A DNA stretch of 64,000 nt from Neobacillus paridis (GTDB taxonomy: Bacteria > Bacillota > Bacilli > Bacillales > Cytobacillaceae): the NCBI RefSeq assembly GCF_016765675.1, contig NZ_JAESWB010000165.1, positions 1 to 64,000 of the forward strand, written 5' to 3'. Numbering within the stretch: position 1 is the stretch's first letter; each line of letters opens with the position of its first letter. Below the pieces are notes generated by a model. It was not told where the DNA came from and made no database searches. It saw nothing but the letters and a program-made list of their open reading frames with translations. Made by a program: the position numbers and the translations under genes. Below, in pieces: positions 53,523-63,262 of the stretch.

Positions 53523-53773
53523 TGCACGACACACTCCTCTATCTCGTATCGGTAATCTTCAATGACTGGATTTGCAAGCAGCTTATGGCAAATTTCATCA
53601 ACTACCTCATTGATCTCGCGTTCCGATTTTTCGATTGTCAATTCCATGTATTTGCCGATGCGAACATCGGTTACTTCTCGATAATTTAACGAATTTAGCG
53701 AATGGGTTACAGCCTGGCCCTGCGGATCCAAAACACTTTCCCGTAATATGACATATACCTTTACTTTATACAT
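53519..53773 (-). CDS. purS: FGAM synthase subunit PurS
   Basis: An 84-residue structural subunit that bridges PurL and PurQ. The N-terminus [20 protein letters not shown] matches the family. Start ATG 53773 has GGAGG 8 nt upstream and overlaps purC by 8 nt. Confidence 0.95.
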   Translation of the reverse strand: MYKVKVYVILRESVLDPQGQAVTHSLNSLNYREVTDVRIGKYMELTIEKSEREINEVVDEICHKLLANPVIEDYRYEIEECVVQ

Positions 53774-54479
53774 GCTGGTGACCTCCAAGTTTTTCTAAAA
53801 TCTTTTCATACGCTTCTGTCAGGCTGCCTAAATCACGGCGAAATACGTCCTTATCCAACTTTTCGTTTGTTTGTTTGTCCCATAGACGGCAGGTGTCTGG
53901 GGAGATTTCATCGGCCAGTAAAATTTGTCCGTCCTGATCCTTACCAAATTCCAGCTTGAAATCGATTAACCGAATGCCAAGGTCAGCAAAAAAGTCTGTT
54001 AGCACTTTATCAATTTGTAGTGCCTTTTCTCGTAATATAGCTATCTCTGATGCACTTGCTACCTTTAGTTCATAAATATGGTCTACGGTGACAAGCGGGT
54101 CGCCAAGTTCATCATTTTTCAGGTAAAACTCCACGATGGGAGCAGTTAATGGTGCCCCCTCCTCAATTCCCAATCTCTTTGACAGACTGCCGGCAGCAAC
54201 GTTGCGGACAACAACCTCAAGCGGGATGATCGCCACCTTTTTGACAAGTTGTTCATTTTCCGAGACACGCTTAATAAAATGCGAATCGATACCGTTTTCT
54301 TTAAGCTTTAAAAATAACAAACTGGTAATCTCGTTATTTAATTTGCCCTTACCGGCGATTTCCGCCTTTTTTTGTCCGTTGAAGGCGGTAGCAGAATCTT
54401 TGTACTCAACAAGAACAACCTGTTCGTCCTCTGTTGCATAAAGTCGCTTCGCTTTTCCTTCATATAGCAGTTCCTTCAT
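53766..54479 (-). CDS. purC: SAICAR synthase
   Basis: A 237-residue ATP-grasp-like enzyme: [43 protein letters not shown] and [14 protein letters not shown]. It adds aspartate to CAIR. Preceded by a 113-nt gap from purB that contains a perfect hairpin. Confidence 0.96.
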   Translation of the reverse strand: MKELLYEGKAKRLYATEDEQVVLVEYKDSATAFNGQKKAEIAGKGKLNNEITSLLFLKLKENGIDSHFIKRVSENEQLVKKVAIIPLEVVVRNVAAGSLSKRLGIEEGAPLTAPIVEFYLKNDELGDPLVTVDHIYELKVASASEIAILREKALQIDKVLTDFFADLGIRLIDFKLEFGKDQDGQILLADEISPDTCRLWDKQTNEKLDKDVFRRDLGSLTEAYEKILEKLGGHQHV

Positions 54480-54524
54480 TGTGGATCACTCCTATTTTTT
54501 AATATTGGGAATTTTTTTATTATC

Positions 54525-54549
54525 TGTAGGGGCAGGTGAAGCCCCTACA
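54525..54549. repeat. Perfect hairpin in the purB-purC gap
   Basis: TGTAGGGGC and GCCCCTACA are a perfect 9-bp inverted repeat with a 7-nt loop. No T-run follows on the minus strand (AGATAATAAAAAAA), so it is not a standard terminator. It may act as an mRNA stability or processing element. Confidence 0.65.
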
Positions 54550-54592
54550 TCATGCTTGCGCTTAGGTTTTAAAGCTAATTGTTGACCATCAT

Positions 54593-55891
54593 CTAGTCAT
54601 TTAGCCCGAGTCGATCAAAGATCATATCGACATGTTTAAGATGGTAATGATAATCAAAGCAATCGTATAGCTCTTCCGGTGACAACAGAGAAGTAATTTT
54701 TTCATTGGCCTCAATCAGGCTGCGGAATGGCACCTGTTTCTCCCATGCTTCCATTGCTCTCGGCTGTACCGTATCATACGCTTCTTCCCGGGATAAACCC
54801 TTATCAATCAGTGCCAACAGGACACGCTGGGAATAGATCAGCCCGAGGGTGCGGTCCATGTTGCGTTTCATATTTTCCGGATAAACCGTCAAGTTTTTCA
54901 CAATCCCCCCGAAGCGGTTGAGCATGTAATTCAAGGCAATCGTCGCATCCGGTAAAATAATCCGCTCAGCAGAGGAATGGGAAATATCACGTTCATGCCA
55001 GAGCGGCACATTCTCATAGGCGGTCATCATATAGCCGCGAATCACACGCGCCATCCCTGTCATGTTTTCCGAGCCAATTGGATTGCGCTTATGCGGCATC
55101 GCTGAAGACCCCTTTTGACCCTTGGCAAAAAACTCTTCGACCTCACGGGTTTCACTTTTCTGCAGTCCCCGCACCTCAACAGCAAATTTTTCGATCGAAG
55201 TCGCAATCAATGCCAGCACCGACATATAGTGGGCATGACGGTCACGCTGCAATGTCTGCGTCGAAATCGGTGCGGCCTGCAAACCTAATTTTTCACATAC
55301 ATATTGCTCGACAAACGGGTCGATATTGGCATAGGTGCCAACAGCACCGGAGATTTTTCCAACGGCAATTCCTTCTGCCGCCTGCTTAAACCGCTCGAGA
55401 TTACGTTTCATTTCTTCGTGCCAAAGCGCCAGCTTTAATCCAAATGTCGTCGGCTCGGCATGGACGCCGTGTGTCCGTCCCATCATCACGGTGTATTTAT
55501 GTTCGATTGCCTTATTTCGCAAAATCTCAATAAAGTTTTCGATGTCCTTCAATAAAATCTCGTTGGCCTGCTTTAATACATATGAAAGCGCCGTATCAAC
55601 AACATCTGTTGACGTTAAACCGTAATGAACCCATTTCCGCTCCTCGCCTAATGTTTCCGAAACAGCACGGGTAAAGGCGACGACATCATGTCTTGTTTCC
55701 GCTTCAATTTCCTTAATCCGCTCAATATTAAAAGAGGCATTTTGGCGCAGCCTTTGCACATCCTCTTTTGGAATCTCACCTAATTCCGCCCATGCCTCAC
55801 AGGCAAGAATCTCAACCTCCAGCCAGGCATTAAAACGGTTCTCCTCTGTCCAAATCGCACCCATTTCCGGTCTTGTATAGCGATCAATCAT
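54593..55891 (-). CDS. purB: Adenylosuccinate lyase
   Basis: A 432-residue fumarase/aspartase-superfamily enzyme that cuts SAICAR and adenylosuccinate. It has [24 protein letters not shown] and the family signature [17 protein letters not shown] with the catalytic Ser loop. Its start overlaps purK by 4 nt (ATGA). Confidence 0.97.
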   Translation of the reverse strand: MIDRYTRPEMGAIWTEENRFNAWLEVEILACEAWAELGEIPKEDVQRLRQNASFNIERIKEIEAETRHDVVAFTRAVSETLGEERKWVHYGLTSTDVVDTALSYVLKQANEILLKDIENFIEILRNKAIEHKYTVMMGRTHGVHAEPTTFGLKLALWHEEMKRNLERFKQAAEGIAVGKISGAVGTYANIDPFVEQYVCEKLGLQAAPISTQTLQRDRHAHYMSVLALIATSIEKFAVEVRGLQKSETREVEEFFAKGQKGSSAMPHKRNPIGSENMTGMARVIRGYMMTAYENVPLWHERDISHSSAERIILPDATIALNYMLNRFGGIVKNLTVYPENMKRNMDRTLGLIYSQRVLLALIDKGLSREEAYDTVQPRAMEAWEKQVPFRSLIEANEKITSLLSPEELYDCFDYHYHLKHVDMIFDRLGLND

Positions 55892-57054
55892 TTTACATTT
55901 CCTCCGATCTTTTGCTTAACTCCATTCCAAATCTTGCTGTTTTCGACCTCAGCCAAAGCCGCTTCAACTGAATCTCTTAATAATGTCACATGCCCCATCT
56001 TCCGTTTGATCTTCGCATCCTTCTTCCCGTATAAATGAATCTTCCAGTCTGTTAGGAAAGGAATTTCGGCAAAAAGCTGCTCTAAATGCTCTCCTAATAG
56101 GTTGACCATTACGACCGGTTTTAATAGCTCAGTACTTCCCAGCGGCCAATTGCAGATAGCACGGATATGCTGTTCAAACTGTGATGTCATGCTGGCCTCA
56201 ATCGAGTAATGCCCAGAGTTATGCGGCCGTGGTGCCAGTTCATTTATGTAAATCGTTCCTTCTTCGGTGACAAACATTTCAACTGCTAAGATCCCCACTA
56301 ATCCAAGCGAGTCGGCAATCTGCTTGGCTTTTTCCACTGCCCGTAACTGCAGACCGACAGAAATCCTTGCCGGTACAATGGTTTGATGCAAAATATTTTC
56401 GACATGAATATTTTCCCCAACTGGAAAAATCGCTGTTTCACCGTTAAATTTCCGCGTTACAATCACTGAAATTTCTTTTGTAAAGGGAACCCATTTCTCC
56501 AACACACAGGCTCCATGTTTGAGTAGATCCTCTCCCTTTGCCAAGTCCTGTTCCGTCTTTATGACCAGCTGCCCCTTGCCATCATAGCCACCTCTCGCTG
56601 TCTTCAGCACCGCCGGATAACCAACTTTTTCTATTTTTAAAAATAAATCTTCGATCGTTTCAATTACCTCATATGGTGCAACCTCAACACCGGCCTGACG
56701 AATTGCCGCTTTTTCTTTGATCCGGTCCTGAGTGATGGCCAACAGCTCGGGTCCTTGCGGGACATACGCCTGATCGCAAATCCACCTTAGTGTATCGGCA
56801 TCGATATTTTCAAATTCATAGGTAATAACATCACTGACCGCGGCCAATTTACTGATTGCTTCGCGGTCATCATAGGCTCCAATCACTTCAATATCGGCTA
56901 CCTGGCCGCATGGAGAATCGGCAGTCGGCTCTAATACTGCCACCCGAAAACCCTGTGCCTTTGCTGCCAGCGCAAGCATTCTCCCAAGTTGCCCACCGCC
57001 AACAATCCCAATCGTAGCACCCGGTAAAATAACCTTATCAAACAAGTTGATCAC
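55888..57054 (-). CDS. purK: N5-CAIR synthetase
   Basis: A 388-residue ATP-grasp enzyme: [48 protein letters not shown]-type central strand and [17 protein letters not shown]. It converts AIR and bicarbonate to N5-CAIR. Overlaps purE by 17 nt. Confidence 0.96.
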   Translation of the reverse strand: MINLFDKVILPGATIGIVGGGQLGRMLALAAKAQGFRVAVLEPTADSPCGQVADIEVIGAYDDREAISKLAAVSDVITYEFENIDADTLRWICDQAYVPQGPELLAITQDRIKEKAAIRQAGVEVAPYEVIETIEDLFLKIEKVGYPAVLKTARGGYDGKGQLVIKTEQDLAKGEDLLKHGACVLEKWVPFTKEISVIVTRKFNGETAIFPVGENIHVENILHQTIVPARISVGLQLRAVEKAKQIADSLGLVGILAVEMFVTEEGTIYINELAPRPHNSGHYSIEASMTSQFEQHIRAICNWPLGSTELLKPVVMVNLLGEHLEQLFAEIPFLTDWKIHLYGKKDAKIKRKMGHVTLLRDSVEAALAEVENSKIWNGVKQKIGGNVK

Positions 57055-57523
57055 TACTTTCTAACACTTCTTGACGGGTTGCCTCTCTTCTGGCCGCAAT
57101 CCGTTCTGCTAAGACGACATCCTCTGTCGCGATAATTTGGGCCGCCAAAAGTCCGGCATTGACCGCCCCGGCCTTACCAATTGCCACCGTCGCTACCGGT
57201 ACACCGCCAGGCATTTGCACAATCGACAATAACGAATCCAATCCGTTCAGAGCTCTCGATTGAACGGGAACGCCAATGACTGGCAACGTTGTTTTAGCGG
57301 CCACCATTCCCGGAAGATGCGCTGCTCCCCCTGCACCGGCAATAATAACTTTTAGGCCCCTATCTCTCGCCTCTTCTGCGTATGTAAACATCAAATCAGG
57401 TGTCCGATGGGCAGATACCACTTTTTTTTCATAGCTAACCCCCAGTTGCTCCAGCACATCGCAAGCATGCTTCATCGTTTCCCAATCCGATTTACTTCCC
57501 ATAATCACTCCAACCTGTGTCAT
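57038..57523 (-). CDS. purE: N5-CAIR mutase
   Basis: A 161-residue class I Pur[26 protein letters not shown] and [17 protein letters not shown]. First gene of the twelve-gene operon. AAGGGGGG lies 6 nt before ATG 57523, downstream of the leader terminator. Confidence 0.97.
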   Translation of the reverse strand: MTQVGVIMGSKSDWETMKHACDVLEQLGVSYEKKVVSAHRTPDLMFTYAEEARDRGLKVIIAGAGGAAHLPGMVAAKTTLPVIGVPVQSRALNGLDSLLSIVQMPGGVPVATVAIGKAGAVNAGLLAAQIIATEDVVLAERIAARREATRQEVLESSDQLV

Positions 57524-57581
57524 CCAAAGCCCCCCTTTTTTAGGTATACCTATGTACGTGGCTTGCCGCCATTTGCCAATT

Positions 57582-57633
57582 AAAAAACCCGAAGCAAACA
57601 GCCTCTCAAAAAAGAGAAAGCCATTTGCCCGGG
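57582..57633 (-). terminator. Riboswitch-controlled leader terminator
   Basis: A 20-bp imperfect stem (CCCGGGCAAATGGC... paired with ...GCTGTTTGCTTCGGG) is followed by TTTTTT, between the aptamer and purE. With guanine bound, the aptamer should let this hairpin form and stop transcription. Confidence 0.85.
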
Positions 57634-57700
57634 CATAGAAAAAATCAGGTCAACACAAAGCAAGGGCCTACGCCCTCCGGTTGCCGAACATATTGACTTT

Positions 57701-57771
57701 CCCTCATAGTCCAATAATTTACGGTTATTGGGTAGAAACTTATGGGCCATATTCCCATGGATATACGAGGG
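57701..57771 (-). ncRNA. Purine riboswitch aptamer, guanine class
   Basis: Minus-strand leader RNA with P1 (CCCTCGTA/TATGAGGG), the J1/2 ATAT...ATATGGC core, a kissing-loop pair from CCATGGGAATATGG and CCAATAACCGTAAATTATTGG, and J2/3 GTTTCTACC. The specificity position reads GACTATG, i.e. cytosine as in the xpt guanine aptamer (uracil would mean adenine). It probably senses guanine/hypoxanthine and turns the operon off. Confidence 0.92.
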
Positions 57772-57798
57772 TAATGGAATTTCTTATTGACTACCTTT

Positions 57799-57828
57799 AT
57801 CTTAACAGGTAAATCATCAAGGTGTCAA
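57799..57828 (-). promoter_or_regulatory. Sigma-A promoter of the pur operon
   Basis: TTGACA (57828-57823) and TAAGAT (57804-57799) are 18 nt apart, just upstream of the riboswitch. Confidence 0.75.
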
Positions 57829-57830
57829 TA

Positions 57831-57880
57831 AATAAATCGAACGATAATTTATCTTATTCAGTAAAACGTTCGGGTTTTAC
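57831..57880 (-). promoter_or_regulatory. PurBox pair (PurR operator)
   Basis: Two inverted CGAAC-type boxes: ACCCGAACGTTTT (about 57878-57864) and, in opposite orientation, AAATCGAACGATA (about 57833-57846), centred about 28 bp apart and ending just before the -35 box. The pattern fits the Bacillus PurR control region, where PRPP lifts repression. Confidence 0.75.
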
Positions 57881-58068
57881 TTAATTAACTTTGCCTCAAA
57901 GACGATTTGTCGACCGACTGGTTCATAAATTGCCTCATTTCCTTTTTTTATTTCTTGAAAAATCGGCTTCTCAATCCTGCGAACTGGTACGTATCCTTCC
58001 TGTTTCATTCTATTAAGACATTCATCAATACTTTCATATTCCCTGACTTCAAATTTCTTTTTACTCAT
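57877..58068 (-). CDS. yebG: YebG-like NETI-motif protein
   Basis: A 63-residue protein like B. subtilis Yeb[21 protein letters not shown] and GRQIVF match the family. The eponymous N-E-T-I is replaced by Y-E-S-I. Function unknown. It overlaps yebE by 4 nt; the pur control region lies immediately downstream of its stop. Confidence 0.88.
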   Translation of the reverse strand: MSKKKFEVREYESIDECLNRMKQEGYVPVRRIEKPIFQEIKKGNEAIYEPVGRQIVFEAKLIK

Positions 58069-58607
58069 TTAAACAGCTGCCCTCGTTTCACTGATTTCAC
58101 CCAAAAACCGCCGTGAATCGTTTTTGGCTCGTATGATATGATAAAGGCTTTTGGGTCCAGACTTTTGATGGTGTCATAAAGCTTTAATTCTAATTTTCGC
58201 GGAGTCAAAATTTGCATTGCCATCCGGTTTCCCTCCAGACCATGGGCCTGCCAGTCCGTGACCCCGTAGCCCTTTTCCCTTATGAGTTTAGGCAAGTCTT
58301 TATCCCACTCAGTAGTAATGACATTGACTGTAATATAGCCCAATGCCAGCTTTTCTTCAATTTTCATCCCGATAATTACGCCGATGCCGTACCCGACGGC
58401 ATAGGCAATCAAATTCTGGATTTCATTAAGGTTTTTTAGAACCAGTCCAAGTCCGAGTACGTAAATGACCACTTCCACCATACTCAGACAGGCAGCTAAA
58501 TAACGCTGGCCTTTTAGCGTTAGAATCATTCTGATCGTAAAAAATGATACGTAAACAATATTTATTATAAGGATAATCGCAACCATTACAAAACTATTTT
58601 CTAACAT
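58065..58607 (-). CDS. yebE: YebE, DUF2179/UPF0316 membrane protein
   Basis: A 180-residue protein with three N-terminal membrane helices ([45 protein letters not shown]), followed by a cytoplasmic DUF2179 domain ([26 protein letters not shown]). Start ATG 58607 has GGAGGG 7 nt upstream. Members are often found before purE in bacilli; function unknown. Confidence 0.88.
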   Translation of the reverse strand: MLENSFVMVAIILIINIVYVSFFTIRMILTLKGQRYLAACLSMVEVVIYVLGLGLVLKNLNEIQNLIAYAVGYGIGVIIGMKIEEKLALGYITVNVITTEWDKDLPKLIREKGYGVTDWQAHGLEGNRMAMQILTPRKLELKLYDTIKSLDPKAFIISYEPKTIHGGFWVKSVKRGQLFK

Positions 58608-58705
58608 GGATAATCCCTCCATATGAAAGATTCTCATTTCACTTTAGCACAAATTTTTATTTTGTTAACCCTAAAAATTGCACAAACTAACATGAGGTGA
58701 TTTTC

Positions 58706-59930
58706 ATGCTAAAAAAGTTGATTAGATTGCTGGTTGTGCTGCTTAGTTTTTTTTCCATGCCATCATGTACAGGTTTCTGCAGCGAAACCAATGCTGGCGG
58801 CTTTTATCAGAAATGACGACCTCTGGTTGAAAATCGATAAGCAAGAAAGACGGCTGACGAACAGGGAATATATCCGCTTTCCGAAATGGTCCAAGGATGG
58901 CAGCTGGATCGCCTACTTAAGGGGGAGAAAGGACAGCAGAAATCCCGACGAACTGTGGCTTTATCATCTTCCGACCAACAAACACTTAAAAGTGAAGGAA
59001 GAGGTAAGTAACCATTTTCAGTGGTCGCCAAGGAAAACGGAACTGAGTTTTATGATACAGAATGATGTATATGTATTAACGATAGAACCTTCAGAGACCT
59101 TATCTATTCGTCTCGTCGCGAAGTCAATCGAAAACTTTTCCTGGTTGCCAAGCGGTGACGGCCTATTAGTCTCAAAAAAGAAAAATCAACTGCTCAATTC
59201 TGATATTCTTTTATACCAAGTGATGTTAGGGAAAAATCAACAGGAACCTGTAATCAATCACTTTTATACGGTGCCGGTTGGAAGCAATGAAATTGTGGTC
59301 AGTACAAGCCAGTTTAAGTGGTCACACGACCACAGATGGCTTAGCTTTTTACTTGTCCCGACCGCCTCAGTATCTGCAGACAGCAACACGCTTTGCATCC
59401 TTTCCGCGGACGGAAAATTATTTCGCCGCATCGATGAAATAGATTGGTTTCGCTGGGCACCAAAGAAGAACATTCTTGCCTATATTAGCGGGACTGGCCG
59501 AGAAGCAAACATAAACAAACAATTGCGGGCCATCCAGGCCACCTCCACAAAAGGACTTGTCTACACACCGGATGGCTTGGTCGACGGTGACTTTACCTGG
59601 AAAAACGACGGCTGGTTATTTGTTTCCCGCCTGGTTGAAGATGAACAAGCCCCATTGCATCTAAGACCCCTACCAAGTTTGTTTAAAGTAAATGCTTCTA
59701 CCGGAAAGGCCAAGCCGGCCAGCTACCCTGAATTAAATGAAGGCGATTATGCACCGGAGTTTTTCAACCGACAGTTATTTTGGATCAGTAATACAAATCC
59801 ACGAACCGCCGATGTCATGTTTTCAGATGGGAGAAATGTGGGGAAACATTGGATAAAAAACATAACCCTGGCCAGTTCGTATTACGGCAAGTGGAATTGG
59901 CAGGAGGTATTTAGTTTGTACCGCCTTTAA
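58706..59930 (+). pseudogene. Secreted beta-propeller (TolB/PD40-like) protein, frame broken at T8 tract
   Basis: ATG 58706 (AGGTG upstream) begins a normal signal peptide (LKKLIRLLVVLL). Within a run of eight T at 58747-58754 the frame changes: as written it stops after 36 codons. With seven T the frames join into FFPCHHVQVSAAKP, a normal signal-peptide end (cleavage near VSA), and continue to 59930. The mature part has PD40/WD40-like repeats (RFPKWSKDGSWIAYLRG, FQWSPRKTELSF, FSWLPSGDGLLV, FKWSHDHRWLSF), as in TolB-type propellers. It may be a pseudogene, a sequencing error, or a switchable/slippage-rescued gene. Confidence 0.75.
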
Positions 59931-59931
59931 A

Positions 59932-60010
59932 TGGTGTCAGGCACCATCCGTGGACAAATGTCCGTGTGGGGTGGACAGTTTGTTAGAAATCTCCAAGTTG
60001 CCTGACACCA
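59932..60010. repeat. REP-like element with 12-bp inverted ends
   Basis: TGGTGTCAGGCA and TGCCTGACACCA are perfect 12-bp arms about 55 nt apart. Inside is a small hairpin (GGACA-AA-TGTCC). Such GGTGTCAGGCACC motifs are scattered intergenic repeats in bacilli, sometimes linked to IS200-like (RAYT) transposases. It separates two convergent genes. Confidence 0.75.
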
Positions 60011-60027
60011 GCTTTTGTTCTTTGTCT

Positions 60028-60612
60028 CTATTTTTCCTTGAGACGTTTGCCTGTTCTGAATACTTTAGCGCTGCGGATATATTCAACATCTTTGTGATGT
60101 AGACGAAAATTGATTACTCGCGCCAGGGCAAAGAAGTAGTCGGATAAGCGATTTAAGTATTGCAAAGCGGTTTCCGAAATCTCGGGGGAAGCTTTCCTTA
60201 ATGAAACAACTAATCTTTCGGCTCTTCGTGTGATTGCCCTGGCGATGTGGATGGACGCAGCGGCCGGAGTTCCTCCTGGTAAAATAAAATGTTCAATGTT
60301 AGGAGCTTCCGCCATCAACAGGTCAATCTTCTTTTCCAGCTTGTCCACTGATGCTTTTTTCAGCTTTAAAGGACGGGTGGCAGTAACATTGGCTAAATCT
60401 CCTCCACAATCAAATAGTTCATGCTGAATGGTTTCAAGGTCAGCCAAAATATCCTGGAAAAGCTCTCCATCCAGTTGGGTTATGGCCTGGCCCAGAAAGC
60501 AGTTCACCTCATCGACGGTTCCATACGCTTGGACACGAATGTCATCTTTATCCACTCTGCCGCCAATGATACTTGTTTGCCCTTTGTCTCCTGTACGTGT
60601 ATAGATTCTCAT
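60028..60612 (-). CDS. cobO: Cob(I)alamin adenosyltransferase, PduO type
   Basis: A 194-residue adenosyltransferase that attaches the 5'-deoxyadenosyl group to reduced corrinoid. Signature: YTRTGDKGQTSIIGG, GTVDEVNCFLGQA and IARAITRRAERLVV. Last gene of the visible cobalamin cluster; the gene symbol is by pathway since PduO-type enzymes carry several names. Confidence 0.9.
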   Translation of the reverse strand: MRIYTRTGDKGQTSIIGGRVDKDDIRVQAYGTVDEVNCFLGQAITQLDGELFQDILADLETIQHELFDCGGDLANVTATRPLKLKKASVDKLEKKIDLLMAEAPNIEHFILPGGTPAAASIHIARAITRRAERLVVSLRKASPEISETALQYLNRLSDYFFALARVINFRLHHKDVEYIRSAKVFRTGKRLKEK

Positions 60613-60678
60613 TTGACATACCTCTCCTTACATGTCTTGATGGCTGATGATAGACGAAAAAACTTAAAGGCCCTTCTA

Positions 60679-61752
60679 TTAAAGATTTCGCCATGCGACA
60701 ATCGCCCCGACCAACTGGTCATTGGCATCTGGTGATTTGATGGCAAACCTCATCCACGTCCCTTCCAGTCCGACGAAATTCATCGTATGACGGGGAATCA
60801 TCCCTTGTGTGATGAGAAATTGATAAAACGGAAATTGGTCTTCCAATGAAGGGTCTCTTAGCAAATAAAAGTTCGTACTGGACGGAGAAACTAGGAAGTT
60901 TTCCGCAACATAAAAATCTGTCAGCCTTGCTTTTTCTGCTTCAATCAGCTTAATTGTTTTGGTTATATGGTTTTCGCTGGAAAGACACCATTCCCCTACC
61001 ATTAAAGCAAGGGCATTTATACTCCATTCAGGTTGAAATTTACCAATCTCTTTAATCATGGTTGGATCTCCCAGCAAATAACCAAGCCGGATCCCCGGAA
61101 TGGCAAACATTTTGGTCATTGAGCGAATCACCAGTAAATTTGCGAAATCCTTCATATATTCGACAATGCTCTCATAGGTGGGAACAAAATCGTAAAAAGC
61201 TTCATCCACAATCAAAAGACAGTTATTTGTTGCGCATTTCTCCAGCAAATGGAGGACAACTGTTTTTGGGTAATAAACGCCGGTTGGGTTGCTTGGATTA
61301 CAAAAAAACATAGCATCTGCATGTTCAAGTTTTCGATCCAGGCCCTCGTCCGCCCACTCCCAATGATCCGGTTTTAGCTGATGATATTCAATGGAACATC
61401 CATTCACCCGGCAGACCTTTTCATATTCAGAAAAAGCAGGTTGGACAATGACAACCCTTTTGCCGGAGAGCATCCGGCCTATTAACGAGATGATTTCAGC
61501 TCCACCATTTCCGATTAAAACCTGCTCTGCCAGCAATCCTTCCCTCTCGGCAATTCTTTTTTTTAACAGAAATCCCATCGGGTCAGGATAATCGGATATC
61601 CTATCATATAATTGATGCCATTGCTCTTTTAACAATGGAGGTGGTCCAAGAGGATTAATATTGGCACTGAAGTCAATGATTCTTTCAGGTTTAGGCATCT
61701 TTAAGGCTTCAAATAAATAATTTAAATTTGCTCCATGCGCTGGCCATTTCAA
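60679..61752 (-). CDS. cobD: Threonine-phosphate decarboxylase
   Basis: A 357-residue PLP enzyme of the aminotransferase class I fold that makes aminopropanol phosphate for the cobalamin side chain. Starts with the family HGANLNYLFEAL, then FSANINPLGPP, FCNPSNPTGVYY, DEAFYDF and SMTKMFAIPGIRLGYLLG, which carries the PLP Lys. TTG start at 61752 with GGGGGGA upstream. Confidence 0.9.
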   Translation of the reverse strand: MKWPAHGANLNYLFEALKMPKPERIIDFSANINPLGPPPLLKEQWHQLYDRISDYPDPMGFLLKKRIAEREGLLAEQVLIGNGGAEIISLIGRMLSGKRVVIVQPAFSEYEKVCRVNGCSIEYHQLKPDHWEWADEGLDRKLEHADAMFFCNPSNPTGVYYPKTVVLHLLEKCATNNCLLIVDEAFYDFVPTYESIVEYMKDFANLLVIRSMTKMFAIPGIRLGYLLGDPTMIKEIGKFQPEWSINALALMVGEWCLSSENHITKTIKLIEAEKARLTDFYVAENFLVSPSSTNFYLLRDPSLEDQFPFYQFLITQGMIPRHTMNFVGLEGTWMRFAIKSPDANDQLVGAIVAWRNL

Positions 61753-61802
61753 GCAGCATTCCCCCCAGCCATCTCAATCATGAAAAATTGTATCCACTTT
61801 TA

Positions 61803-62390
61803 TCAAAACTTGCGCATATCCTCAAACTTATCCATATAGTAGGAATCCCACCAAAAACTATTCTCGTCATTCAATTCCAATTCGATATATCCGCCATTTG
61901 TGATGATCCCCATGTCATAGCCATATATATTCCCCAGCAATTTGATAATACTGCCATGGGTAATAATCAAAAGTGTTTGTTTTTGATGAGTTTCCTTTAG
62001 CATATTGATCCCTTTTATGACTCTTACCTTGACTTGATCCAATGGCTCCATCCCAAAGCGGCTGTCAGGAATTTCTTCACAGTCAATCAAATATTTCCTC
62101 TCTATGTCCTCTATGGATTGACCTTCCAAAAAACCAAAATGCCGTTCCCGAAAAAAACGAGAAACGCTGACAGGAACTTGATGGACAGAACTAAAAATAT
62201 CCGCCGATTGCCGTGCTCTTGCCAATGGACTGGAAATAATCCGCGATACCTGCCAAGGTTCCTTTGTCTCAACAGCTATTCGCTTAATTTGCTCTCTACC
62301 TGTTTGATTTAATTCCGTGTCTTGACATCCTTGGATTCTTCTTTGCACATTCCAATCTGTTTGTCCATGTCTGAGAAAAATAAGCTTCAT
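61803..62390 (-). CDS. cobC: Histidine phosphatase, probable alpha-ribazole phosphatase
   Basis: A 195-residue phosphoglycerate-mutase-like phosphatase. Catalytic RHG motif: FLRHGQTDWN; second His in ITHGSIIKLLG. Its position in a cobalamin cluster suggests alpha-ribazole phosphatase, though sequence alone would fit other histidine phosphatases. GAGGAG precedes ATG 62390. Confidence 0.8.
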   Translation of the reverse strand: MKLIFLRHGQTDWNVQRRIQGCQDTELNQTGREQIKRIAVETKEPWQVSRIISSPLARARQSADIFSSVHQVPVSVSRFFRERHFGFLEGQSIEDIERKYLIDCEEIPDSRFGMEPLDQVKVRVIKGINMLKETHQKQTLLIITHGSIIKLLGNIYGYDMGIITNGGYIELELNDENSFWWDSYYMDKFEDMRKF

Positions 62391-62416
62391 AATGTTTCTC
62401 CTCGAAAAAGTCCTGT

Positions 62417-63205
62417 CTATTCCTGTAAAAAAACGGGAAGTGGCTCGTTCAACTTTTCCTCTTCAAACCATTTAAGCTGTTTTCTTAATTGAACAACATT
62501 TCCGACCAAAATGATAGCCGGGTTGGTTATTTGTTCTTTTTCCACTTTGGAGTGAATCGTCTCCAAGGTACCGGTTACCGTCCGTTGATATTCCGTTGTC
62601 CCCCATTCAATCACGGCTGTCGGCGTGTCTGCCTTTCTTCCGTTGTTTATCAGTTGTTCACATATATAGTCAAGATTTCGAATCCCCATATAAAAGGCAA
62701 GCGTGTCAATTCCCGTCGCAAGGGCCCGCCAATTGATCTTATCCGGCTCCTTATAAAGACGACCATGCCCGGTAATCATAGCAAAAGAAGAGGCATACCC
62801 CCGATGGGTAACCGGAATCCCGGCATAGGCGGAAGCGGCAATACTCGAGGTGACACCGGGAACAATCTCATATGGAATTGAGTTCTCGGCTAAAATTGCC
62901 GCCTCTTCACCCCCTCGGCCGAAAACAAATGGGTCACCCCCTTTTAACCGTGTAACGATGTTCCCTTCACATGCCTTCTTGACTAATATACTATTAATTC
63001 GATCCTGAACCATCGTATGATTTCCCGGGAATTTCCCACAAAAGATTAACTCAACTGTTGGCTTTGCAAAATGTAATAGTTCCTCTTTAATCAGGCGGTC
63101 ATAGACGATGACATCCGCTTTCTTGATACATTCCAAACCGTAAACTGTGATAAGCTTAGCATCCCCGGGTCCGGCCCCGACTAAAAATACTTTTCCGCTC
63201 TTCAT
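62417..63205 (-). CDS. cobA: Uroporphyrinogen-III C-methyltransferase
   Basis: A 262-residue SUMT that methylates uroporphyrinogen III to precorrin-2. Family motifs: FLVGAGPGDAKLITVYGLE, VIVYDRL, RLKGGDPFVFGRGGEEA, VPGVTSSIA and GIPVTHRG. It lacks the CysG fused domain. It sits between cobQ and cobC; the latter begins 26 nt beyond its stop. Confidence 0.95.
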   Translation of the reverse strand: MKSGKVFLVGAGPGDAKLITVYGLECIKKADVIVYDRLIKEELLHFAKPTVELIFCGKFPGNHTMVQDRINSILVKKACEGNIVTRLKGGDPFVFGRGGEEAAILAENSIPYEIVPGVTSSIAASAYAGIPVTHRGYASSFAMITGHGRLYKEPDKINWRALATGIDTLAFYMGIRNLDYICEQLINNGRKADTPTAVIEWGTTEYQRTVTGTLETIHSKVEKEQITNPAIILVGNVVQLRKQLKWFEEEKLNEPLPVFLQE

Positions 63206-63262
63206 CCGACCTTTTCCTTTCTATTAAAAAATGCAGTAAAATGTTGTTTTTGTCTTCATCCG

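Noticed and set aside
57701-57771. Adenine-type purine riboswitch
   Set aside because: The specificity base is cytosine (GACTATG) as in the guanine class; adenine aptamers have uracil.
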